A stretch of DNA of 9,246 bases from Chromatiales bacterium (GTDB lineage Bacteria > Pseudomonadota > Gammaproteobacteria > Thiohalomonadales > Thiohalomonadaceae), in contig JAOTST010000041.1 in the NCBI GenBank assembly GCA_029864785.1, positions 1 to 9,246 on the forward strand. Direction: 5' to 3'. Position numbers and translations under genes: made by a program. Below are positions 1 to 8,257 of this stretch, one piece after another. Under the pieces are notes generated by a model, which was given only the letters and a program-made list of their open reading frames with translations, did no database searches and was not told the DNA's origin. How positions within the stretch are numbered: the first letter of the stretch is position 1; each line of letters opens with the position of its first letter.

Positions 1-390
1 ATGGTGCATCTCCCGGCTCTCATTGAGTCGGAACAGTAGCTTAGTTGTACCACTATCAAGCTTATCGACCTCGAACAGCTCCCACTCGTGGGTACGTGCA
101 AAACCGTGTGCCGAAAAGGTCGACTCTATTTTGTGGGCGCCAAACCAGGGCCAGCAGATCGGAATACCACCGCGCACCGAGCGCCCCATCTCAAAATGGG
201 CATCTTCCGAAAGCCAAATGACAGGCTCTTCCCCTTCAGGTCTCCATCTCAGTAGCTGCGCCCCATTAATCGCTACTCTGGCCGTCGCCTGCTCATTGAC
301 CACATCAACGACCACAAAACCGTCCCACTCCTCAGCAAAGGAGATACCAGGTAGGGCAAACGTCTCACTCAGCTCGGCTACGGTTTTCAT
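1..390 (-). CDS. yeaD: D-hexose-6-phosphate mutarotase (glucose-6-phosphate 1-epimerase), N-terminal part
   Basis: Reading the minus strand from an ATG at 390-388 gives 130 uninterrupted codons that run off the left edge, so the C-terminal half is missing; the family is usually about 290-300 residues. The visible part starts MKTVAELSET. It carries the block RGGIPICWPWFG (residues 73-84) followed by HGFARTHEWEL (95-105), which are hallmarks of the YeaD/YMR099c branch of the aldose 1-epimerase fold. Family members interconvert alpha and beta anomers of hexose 6-phosphates in the cytoplasm. The His of HGFAR is probably part of the active site; the other catalytic residues lie outside the window. 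The start is supported by AGAGG at 405-401, ten bases upstream and overlapping the stop of the preceding gene 13 bases away, so the two genes are probably co-transcribed and translationally linked. Confidence 0.9.
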   Translation of the reverse strand, partial: MKTVAELSETFALPGISFAEEWDGFVVVDVVNEQATARVAINGAQLLRWRPEGEEPVIWLSEDAHFEMGRSVRGGIPICWPWFGAHKIESTFSAHGFARTHEWELFEVDKLDSGTTKLLFRLNESREMHH

Positions 391-400
391 CTACCGGGTA

Positions 401-405
401 CCTCT
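401..405 (-). promoter_or_regulatory. Ribosome binding site of the mutarotase gene
   Basis: AGAGG on the minus strand lies ten bases before the ATG at 390-388. It overlaps the TAG stop (406-404) of the upstream gene, which fits translational coupling and supports the chosen start. Confidence 0.55.
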
Positions 406-1567
406 ATGCCGCTGGCCAGTGAGGGGTCTCAATCCCCTCCCCCAGATCCGCCGCCATCAGCCGTTTACGCACCTCAAGCAATCTCTCGATTAGTGCAGGC
501 TCAGCCTGTTCATAGGCCTCGGCATCCGGTTGACGCTTCACTACTACACCTAACAGTTCAGTAATCGCGTTACCGATCGAGTTCTGGCTGATGGTGACAA
601 TCAACTTGCCATTATCATTACGATAGATGAGCTGTTTGAAGGCGGGCTGCCAACGCAACCCATTGGCGTACTTGGCATCGACAACACATTGGTCGCGTAC
701 CGTCTTGGCCGCCTTGAGAAATTCGTTATTAAAGAGAAGCTTCTCCTCCACCAGATCAGGAAAGTGCACCTGCTTCGGCATCGGTGCATTTCGTGTTGAG
801 ACCTGGGTAAAGAAGGTGCGATAGAAGTCGATAAAGCCCTTGAGGATGATGTCGTACTCCTTCCAGAAACGCACCTCTTTAAGGGCATCAACACCACCGG
901 TGATCTCCCATGCTGGTAGTCCCTGCGGATAACCGGTCAGTTCGATTTTGCATGTTCCATCATTACACGGCTTAAGGATCTGAAGATCGAGACGGTCGAA
1001 AAAGGCACGATAGACATCACGCATATGCGCCTGAAACAGTGAGTGCTGACCACCATCGGTCAAATTGGGATTATCGATATCAGCCAATGGCGCATCACGT
1101 AGCTGTCGCTTGTCGAAGGCGATAAAGTGGTTATGCAACATACGGATACTCGGCACACCCGGCGAGGTGAGCGGCCAAGTCGCATCAAGACTCGCCTCTC
1201 CCGCCAGCAGTAACGTCTCACCCGGATCAGGAAATGCCTCCGTCATATATTCAATGATGATCTGGTTCATCCGGTTCCAGACATGCTTCACATTATCGGG
1301 CACCTGTGTACGGCGTACCGGACGACCGAGCGGGTCGAGAATCGTCTTGGAGGTGTTATAGATAATCGAGGTATCAAACAGATTGCTGTGACCGAGCGCC
1401 TTACGATAGAGCAGCAGATCTTCAGGATTTTGCAGCAGCCCGTTATTGTGCATCAAATCATTGAGATTTTCGGTCGAGTTAAAAAACTCATTGGGCTTCA
1501 TCCCCTCAGGGACATCAAGCGGAATGGGGCGAAACGGGGTGACGATTTCACGAGGGCCTGATTGCAT
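404..1567 (-). CDS. Conserved-looking protein of unknown function, 387 aa
   Basis: I do not recognise this family with confidence. It encodes a soluble protein with no signal peptide or membrane segment. The start at 1567-1565 is well supported by AAGGTGA six bases upstream. Visible features are a Trp/Pro-rich segment WPLTSPGVPSIR (131-142) running into L-H-N-H-F (144-148), and two cysteines in CNDGTC (201-206). These are followed by TGYPQGLPAWEI (211-222), a central aromatic-rich stretch with FWKEYD and FIDFYRTFF, and a charged C-terminal helix. The HxHF element faintly recalls HIT/GalT-type nucleotidyltransferases, in which His-x-His is catalytic. That would fit the hexose-phosphate mutarotase gene 13 bases downstream, because Leloir-type pathways combine such activities. 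This functional guess is weak. Reading-frame quality, ribosome binding site and promoter make the gene itself secure. Confidence 0.85.
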   Translation of the reverse strand: MQSGPREIVTPFRPIPLDVPEGMKPNEFFNSTENLNDLMHNNGLLQNPEDLLLYRKALGHSNLFDTSIIYNTSKTILDPLGRPVRRTQVPDNVKHVWNRMNQIIIEYMTEAFPDPGETLLLAGEASLDATWPLTSPGVPSIRMLHNHFIAFDKRQLRDAPLADIDNPNLTDGGQHSLFQAHMRDVYRAFFDRLDLQILKPCNDGTCKIELTGYPQGLPAWEITGGVDALKEVRFWKEYDIILKGFIDFYRTFFTQVSTRNAPMPKQVHFPDLVEEKLLFNNEFLKAAKTVRDQCVVDAKYANGLRWQPAFKQLIYRNDNGKLIVTISQNSIGNAITELLGVVVKRQPDAEAYEQAEPALIERLLEVRKRLMAADLGEGIETPHWPAA

Positions 1568-1573
1568 AGCTAA

Positions 1574-1580
1574 TCACCTT
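1574..1580 (-). promoter_or_regulatory. Strong ribosome binding site for the 387-aa protein
   Basis: AAGGTGA on the minus strand is six bases before the ATG at 1567-1565. It is one of the best Shine-Dalgarno sequences in the window and fixes the start of the gene. Confidence 0.7.
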
Positions 1581-1602
1581 AAAAGATTAATTCAATACGT
1601 TG

Positions 1603-1633
1603 ATTATATCGCTTGGCAGTGATGTTATCTCAA
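1603..1633 (-). promoter_or_regulatory. Candidate sigma-70 promoter of the leftward unit
   Basis: The minus strand carries a perfect TATAAT at 1608-1603. Upstream is TTGAGA at 1633-1628, matching the -35 consensus in five of six positions, but the 19-base spacer is longer than the ideal 17. A transcript would start near 1596 and have a leader of about 30 bases that includes the ribosome binding site. The site lies between the divergent genes, about 50 bases from the proposed start of the radical SAM gene. Placement and the -10 match are seen directly; activity is inferred. Confidence 0.5.
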
Positions 1634-1656
1634 TCATTGGTTATGATGCGCCCATA

Positions 1657-2550
1657 ATGAGAAGTGATACTTTCCCAAACTACGATATGCCCCTCTTCCG
1701 TCCGCCGAGCGAGGGCGAGAACCTGATCATTCAGGCGACCCTCGGCTGTAGCTTTAACCAGTGCAGCTTCTGCGCCATGTATCGCACCAAGAGCTATGTT
1801 GAGCGCCCCCTTGAGGCCGTTTTTAACGACATCGAACAGGCCTCCGTTGACTGGCCGGATGCCTCCCGTGTCTTTCTTGCAGATGGCGATGCCCTCGCCC
1901 TACCAACCGAACAGCTGGTGCAGATTCTCAATAAACTGGAAGATACCCTGCCACGGCTGACACGGGTCACCTGCTACGCCACACCCGCCAACATTCTGCG
2001 TAAATCGGCTGAAGAGCTGCAAACCCTCAGGGAGCACAAACTCAACCTGCTCTATTTCGGTATCGAATCAGGATCGGAGCTGATCCTCAAAAAGATAACC
2101 AAAGGTGCAACCCAACGTGGGATCGCCGAGGCGATGCACAAGGCACACAGTGCAGGAATCAAGGTGTCGGGAACGGTCATCCTCGGCCTTGGTGGTCAAG
2201 ACCACTGGCAGGAGCATATCGACGGCACCATCGAGCTACTCAATAGTGCACCGCTCACCTATCTATCCACCCTGCAACTCTATCTTGATGATAGCTCGGT
2301 TGTAGAGTTTCATAAAAAGTTTGGTGAGCCCTTCAAATTTCAGGATGATCAGGCGATCCTGCTAGAGCAACAGCGACTGCTTAGCGGACTCAATCCACCT
2401 CACCCTATTATCTTTCGCTCCAACCACGCCTCCAATGCATTGGCACTTGCGGGAAACCTACCCAGAGATCGTGAAAAACTTCTCGCTCAGCTCCAACATG
2501 CAATGGATGACGCTAGTCATCTACGCCCTCAGCACATGAGAGGATTGTGA
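1657..2550 (+). CDS. Radical SAM protein of the COG1032-like group (CX4CX2C cluster)
   Basis: From the ATG at 1657 this is 297 residues; the frame is open to a TTG at 1600, and another ATG lies at 1687. I prefer 1657 because relatives I recall begin a few residues before the MPLFRPPSE segment (11-19), but no start has a clear Shine-Dalgarno. The cluster motif C31-SFNQ-C36-SF-C39, followed by AMYRTKSY, should bind a [4Fe-4S] cluster that cleaves S-adenosylmethionine. Further family features are VFLADGDAL (72-80), FGIESGSELILKKITKGA (134-151) for SAM binding, the glycine-rich TVILGLGGQDHW (173-184) and the C-terminal RSNHASNALALAGNLPRDRE (254-273). The cysteine spacing has one residue more than the classical CX3CX2C. 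There is no B12-binding domain and no auxiliary cluster motif. The substrate is unknown. The gene ends one base before a DUF89 phosphatase gene, so the two are almost certainly co-expressed. Confidence 0.88.
   Translation: MRSDTFPNYDMPLFRPPSEGENLIIQATLGCSFNQCSFCAMYRTKSYVERPLEAVFNDIEQASVDWPDASRVFLADGDALALPTEQLVQILNKLEDTLPRLTRVTCYATPANILRKSAEELQTLREHKLNLLYFGIESGSELILKKITKGATQRGIAEAMHKAHSAGIKVSGTVILGLGGQDHWQEHIDGTIELLNSAPLTYLSTLQLYLDDSSVVEFHKKFGEPFKFQDDQAILLEQQRLLSGLNPPHPIIFRSNHASNALALAGNLPRDREKLLAQLQHAMDDASHLRPQHMRGL
2539..2544 (+). promoter_or_regulatory. Ribosome binding site that decides the TTG start of the DUF89 gene
   Basis: AGAGGA lies seven bases before the TTG at 2552 and inside the last codons of the radical SAM gene. 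No in-frame ATG lies upstream of the conserved CxxC motif, so this site is the main support for TTG as the initiation codon. Confidence 0.6.
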
Positions 2551-2551
2551 A

Positions 2552-3415
2552 TTGACTCAAAATCGTAACCGATCCGTTCAAGCCAAACCCGCGTGTGACC
2601 AGTGCTTTATGCGCCAAGCCGGCGATGCAGCAAGTCGCTGCAACCTACCCTCTAAACAGAAAGAGATACTGCTCAAACGTATTGAGGAAGAGCTGACCCA
2701 GTTCCCCATTGACAGCACACCACCGGTCAGAGCCTCCAGAATCCATGCGCTGATTCGAGAGATGAGCGGTAACCCCGATCCCTATCTACAGGCGAAGCAT
2801 GAATCGACCGAACATGCGCTCACCCTCTATCCCAAACTAAAGCAGATGCTCAGCGAAGCCACTGATCCGCTCGATATGGCGGTGCGTCTTGCCATTGCCG
2901 GTAATATTATCGACCTCGGTGTCGCCTCAGAGTATGACCTTGAGGCGAGTATCGAGCGGGTACTCAAGATCACCCCCGCCATCAACCACATGGCTCAACT
3001 CAAGGCGGCGATTGCCAAGGCATCAACCATCCTCTACCTTGCCGATAACGCGGGAGAGACAGTGATGGATCGATTGCTCATAGAGACCATCGATAAACCC
3101 GTTACCTATGTGGTTAAAGGTGGTCCTGCGGTCAACGATGCGACCCGTGAAGACGCCATCGCTGCCGGTATCGATCAGGTGGCTGAGATCATCGACAACG
3201 GTGCGCCCACCCTAGGCACCCTGCTCGACCAATGTTCAGCCCCCTTTATTGAACGCTTCAATAGCTCCGAACTAATTATCGCCAAAGGGATGGCAAACTA
3301 TGAAGGACTCACCGGAACAGATGCGCCAATCTTCTTTCTATTTCAGGTGAAGTGTGCGGTTATTGCCGAACATATAAAGGTTTCTGAGAAATCGGTTGTG
3401 GTGCTACGGGAGTAG
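2552..3415 (+). CDS. DUF89 family metal-dependent phosphatase (subfamily with N-terminal CxxC)
   Basis: This 287-residue protein starts at a TTG; the next Met (residue 20) would cut off the C15-DQ-C18-FMRQA motif conserved in the cysteine-containing prokaryotic DUF89 branch (COG1578). Other family blocks are GNPDPYLQAK (73-82), AGNIIDLG (116-123), LYLADNAGETVMDR (161-174), VVKGGPAVNDATREDA (187-202) and IIAKGMANYEGL (242-253). The Asp/Asn/Glu of DNAGE and the Asp of NIID probably bind the divalent metal. Characterised DUF89 proteins are phosphatases of sugar phosphates and of damaged phosphometabolites, acting in the cytoplasm; the substrate here cannot be read from sequence. The gene follows the radical SAM gene by one base, within reach of re-initiation. 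The low-efficiency TTG codon may keep its product below that of its partner. No terminator is evident after the stop. Confidence 0.9.
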   Translation: MTQNRNRSVQAKPACDQCFMRQAGDAASRCNLPSKQKEILLKRIEEELTQFPIDSTPPVRASRIHALIREMSGNPDPYLQAKHESTEHALTLYPKLKQMLSEATDPLDMAVRLAIAGNIIDLGVASEYDLEASIERVLKITPAINHMAQLKAAIAKASTILYLADNAGETVMDRLLIETIDKPVTYVVKGGPAVNDATREDAIAAGIDQVAEIIDNGAPTLGTLLDQCSAPFIERFNSSELIIAKGMANYEGLTGTDAPIFFLFQVKCAVIAEHIKVSEKSVVVLRE

Positions 3416-3462
3416 CTTTGTTACCCTCTCGCCACCAAAAATAATTAATCACATTAAATTAA

Positions 3463-3852
3463 ATGCCTCATACATTAAGTTGGAGAGACGGAGGCCTCTT
3501 CAGAACTTTTACAGGGATGGTTACCGGAACAGAGATCCTAGAATCCAATCTTGAGATGCATGGCGATCGCCGTTTTGATGAGATTAAATACGTCATTAAT
3601 GACCTATCTCAAATCAACGACTTTGATATTTCAACAGATGATATAACTGCGCTGCAAACAGTCGATCGGGTTGCTGAATACTCAAATGCACGACTAAAGA
3701 TAGCCATTATCGTAAGCAATAATGAAGCATTGATAGAGCTCGCAACACTCTATCGAAAGAGCATGCAAGATAACGCCTACGAGGCAGAGATATTCGCCAA
3801 CCTTGAAGAGGCTCATAAATGGGCTCGAACAAGAGAAATTTTTGGTATCTAA
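3463..3852 (+). CDS. Small conserved hypothetical protein, STAS/SpoIIAA-like in appearance
   Basis: This 129-residue cytoplasmic protein has an alternating strand/helix pattern: a short beta hairpin at LSWRDGGLFRTFTGMVTG (5-22), a helix, strand IKYVINDLSQ (41-50), a helix, strand LKIAIIVSN (78-86), a helix, strand AEIFAN (108-113) and a terminal helix LEEAHKWAR (114-122). That order and the FxxLEEAxxW ending resemble stand-alone SpoIIAA-like/STAS-fold proteins of proteobacteria, which usually bind partners or lipids rather than catalyse. No catalytic motif is visible. The ATG at 3463 has only an AT-rich leader with no good Shine-Dalgarno. It lies 47 bases after the DUF89 gene and may share its transcript, though the gap and base composition also allow independent expression. 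The fold call is my pattern reading and function is unknown. Confidence 0.75.
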   Translation: MPHTLSWRDGGLFRTFTGMVTGTEILESNLEMHGDRRFDEIKYVINDLSQINDFDISTDDITALQTVDRVAEYSNARLKIAIIVSNNEALIELATLYRKSMQDNAYEAEIFANLEEAHKWARTREIFGI

Positions 3853-3876
3853 TTAACCACTTAATCAAAAAATTTC
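3835..3876. repeat. 9-bp AT-rich inverted repeat spanning the stop of the STAS-like gene
   Basis: GAAATTTTT (3835-3843) and AAAAATTTC (3868-3876) are perfect inverted copies separated by 24 bases that include the TAA stop at 3850-3852. The stem is A/T only apart from one pair, with a long loop and no trailing U-run, so as a terminator it would be weak. It may be chance in AT-rich DNA. Confidence 0.3.
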
Positions 3877-3897
3877 CCTGTAACTGAACGTCCCCTC

Positions 3898-3925
3898 TTG
3901 TTCTATAAAAATGTAGCTATATATT
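3898..3925 (+). promoter_or_regulatory. Weak candidate promoter for the yciB-yciI-bolA block
   Basis: TTGTTC (3898-3903), a 16-base spacer and TATATT (3920-3925) form the best sigma-70-like pair I can find before yciB. The -10 matches in five of six positions but the -35 in only three. If used, it would give a leader of about 95 bases that includes the interleaved repeats at 3951-4000. Confidence 0.22.
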
Positions 3926-3950
3926 GTTATTCAAATGGTTCATAAAAACC

Positions 3951-4000
3951 GGTCAATAAAGGTCGGTGATGAGCAAATTATGGTAAATTGACCACCTTTA
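3951..4000. repeat. Interleaved inverted repeats (A-B-A'-B') upstream of yciB
   Basis: Two perfect 7-bp inverted repeats are interleaved. GGTCAAT (3951-3957) is complementary to ATTGACC (3987-3993), and TAAAGGT (3957-3963) is complementary to ACCTTTA (3994-4000). The left arms share one base and the right arms abut exactly, with 23 bases between. In RNA the two stems are in pseudoknot order, or are alternatives; in DNA this could be a bipartite operator. It ends 26 bases before the yciB start and so does not cover the start codon. The complementarity is seen directly; function is unknown. Confidence 0.4.
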
Positions 4001-4026
4001 ATCTTGATTGAAATAGACGACCAGAC

Positions 4027-4713
4027 ATGAAACTTCTTTTCGACTTCCTGCCGATACTACTCTTCTTTGTTGCCTACAAGGCCTACGGCATTTTCATCGC
4101 CACCGCCGTGGCCATCGCCGCATCTTTTACTCAAGTTCTACTCTTTTGGCTCAAAAATCGTCGTTTTGAGACGATGCATCTGGTCACACTTGCCCTGATT
4201 ACTCTACTGGGTGGCGCCACCTTGTTATTCCATGAGCGCAGCTTCTTTATGTGGAAACCAACTGCGGTCAACTGGGCCTTTGCTGTCGCCTTTCTAGGGA
4301 GCCACTTTATCGGCCAAAAGACACTGGTTGAACGCATGATGAGCTCCGCGCTTAGCGCTCCCAATTTTGTCTGGTCACGTCTTAATATCAGCTGGGTTCT
4401 CTTCTTTGTTGTGATGGGAGTCGCAAACCTTATGGTTGCCGGATATTTCTTTGAGGCTGAGGCGCTACTCAACGTCGCATCCGGAAACCCTATACCTCCC
4501 ATTGATATCAATAGCTGCGGCCCTGAACTCACCCAACAGGTGTTGGCGCTCTGCGAAGCGGCCAAAAGTGCCGAGTCGGACTGGGTTGATTTTAAGATGT
4601 TCGGCATGATGGGGATGACCATCGCCTTTGTGATCGGTCAGGCCTTCTACCTTGCCCGCTATATGACTGAGCCAGAGTCAGACACTGACGCTCAAACAGA
4701 AAATCAGGAGTAA
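4027..4713 (+). CDS. yciB: Inner-membrane septation/envelope protein YciB (IspZ), with inserted loop
   Basis: The 228-residue product begins [18 protein letters not shown], the typical YciB N-terminus. It continues with hydrophobic segments at about 5-17, 22-42, 52-68, 82-95, 121-141 and 193-211. Family signatures are [18 protein letters not shown] (62-79), [10 protein letters not shown] (100-109), [13 protein letters not shown] (115-127), [12 protein letters not shown] (131-142) and WVDFKMFG (186-193). YciB is a multi-pass inner-membrane protein linked to septation and envelope maintenance. E. coli YciB is about 179 residues; the extra length is mostly a hydrophilic insert at about 143-185 between the last two membrane segments, carrying two cysteines (C164, C176), plus an acidic C-terminal tail. 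The Shine-Dalgarno before 4027 is poor. The next gene, yciI, starts five bases after the stop with its ribosome binding site inside the yciB end, so the two are co-transcribed. Confidence 0.92.
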   Translation: MKLLFDFLPILLFFVAYKAYGIFIATAVAIAASFTQVLLFWLKNRRFETMHLVTLALITLLGGATLLFHERSFFMWKPTAVNWAFAVAFLGSHFIGQKTLVERMMSSALSAPNFVWSRLNISWVLFFVVMGVANLMVAGYFFEAEALLNVASGNPIPPIDINSCGPELTQQVLALCEAAKSAESDWVDFKMFGMMGMTIAFVIGQAFYLARYMTEPESDTDAQTENQE

Positions 4714-4718
4714 CTATT

Positions 4719-5018
4719 ATGCTCTACGCCATCATCAGTGAAGATATCGAGAACAGTCTCGAAAAGCGCATGTCGGTTCGCCCTGCCCATATTGAACGCC
4801 TAAATAAATTGCAGAGCGAGGCACGACTGATCCTTGCAGGCCCCCATCCCGCCATTGAAAGTAATGAGCCCGGTGAAGCAGGCTTTACCGGTTCGCTAGT
4901 GGTTGCCGAATTCCCTTCACTGGCTGAGGCACAGACGTGGGCTGATGCCGATCCCTACGTTGCAGCCGGAGCATATGCCAAGGTTGTTGTTAAACCATTT
5001 AAAAAGGTATTGCCATGA
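4719..5018 (+). CDS. yciI: YciI family protein
   Basis: This 99-residue protein begins [10 protein letters not shown] and has the YCII-domain pattern. It has a first strand, then [24 protein letters not shown] (21-44) with the conserved His24, then a central strand with [20 protein letters not shown] (61-80), and ends [11 protein letters not shown]. YciI proteins form small ferredoxin-like alpha/beta dimers. The invariant His and a nearby Asp suggest an enzymatic role, but no physiological reaction is established. AGGAG at 4706-4710 gives a good ribosome binding site eight bases before the ATG. The gene lies between yciB and bolA, as is common in gammaproteobacteria, and its TGA overlaps the bolA ATG in an ATGA junction. 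Nothing in the sequence suggests degeneration. Confidence 0.92.
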   Translation: MLYAIISEDIENSLEKRMSVRPAHIERLNKLQSEARLILAGPHPAIESNEPGEAGFTGSLVVAEFPSLAEAQTWADADPYVAAGAYAKVVVKPFKKVLP

Positions 5019-5275
5019 GTGAAGTACGTGTAGAGATGATCCGCGAACGGCTGGAGAAAGAATTTAGTCCTACTGCTCTAGAAATTATCGATGACAGCCA
5101 CATGCATGCCGGTCACGCCAGTGCCGGAGGTGCAGGTCACTTTACGGTGAAGATCGCCGCCGAGGCCTTTACAGGAAAGATGCCACTACAGCGTCACAAA
5201 ATGGTTTTTTCGGCACTGGATGACATGATGCCTAGTGAGATTCATGCCCTGAGTATTGAGGCCAACACTCCTTAG
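5015..5275 (+). CDS. bolA: BolA family protein
   Basis: This 86-residue protein carries the complete BolA signature. [22 protein letters not shown] (26-47) includes His29, His31, His34 and the GHF turn, and F52-TGK is followed by RHKMVFSAL (60-68) and [11 protein letters not shown] (71-81). BolA proteins pair with monothiol glutaredoxins and bind a shared [2Fe-2S] cluster, the His of the RH motif being a likely ligand; they act in iron-sulfur handling and stress-related morphology. There is no cysteine, consistent with the His-ligated BolA branch. The ATG at 5015 overlaps the yciI stop by four bases, with AAAGG just upstream, so translation is coupled. The gene ends 22 bases from the converging end of ligA. 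In several gammaproteobacteria a parvulin-type peptidyl-prolyl isomerase gene follows bolA; here none does. Confidence 0.94.
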   Translation: MSEVRVEMIRERLEKEFSPTALEIIDDSHMHAGHASAGGAGHFTVKIAAEAFTGKMPLQRHKMVFSALDDMMPSEIHALSIEANTP

Positions 5276-5297
5276 ATATACCACCCTGACTAGGTAT

Positions 5298-8254
<2,957 letters not shown>

Positions 8255-8257
8255 ACT

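Noticed and set aside
23..493. 156-codon open frame on the plus strand at the left edge
   Set aside because: It lies antisense to the mutarotase and the end of the 387-aa gene. Its translation is Ser/Pro/Thr-rich with no family pattern, whereas the opposite strand encodes clear YeaD motifs.
1591..1604. TTCAA-N4-TTGAT inverted repeat between the divergent genes as an operator
   Set aside because: Only four base pairs are perfectly symmetric, in AT-rich sequence, and it overlaps promoter and leader elements that explain it equally well.
1600..1656. TTG at 1600 as the start of the radical SAM gene
   Set aside because: It has no Shine-Dalgarno, overlaps the candidate promoter of the divergent gene, and the 19 extra residues show no family resemblance; the ATG at 1657 fits the expected N-terminus better, though this is not proven.
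4004..4017. FNR-like box TTGAT-N4-ATAGA upstream of yciB
   Set aside because: Only the left half matches the TTGAT-N4-ATCAA consensus; one half-site is expected by chance in AT-rich DNA.
4131..4622. 163-codon open frame on the minus strand inside yciB
   Set aside because: It is antisense to a clearly recognised membrane protein gene and has no ribosome binding site or recognisable motif.
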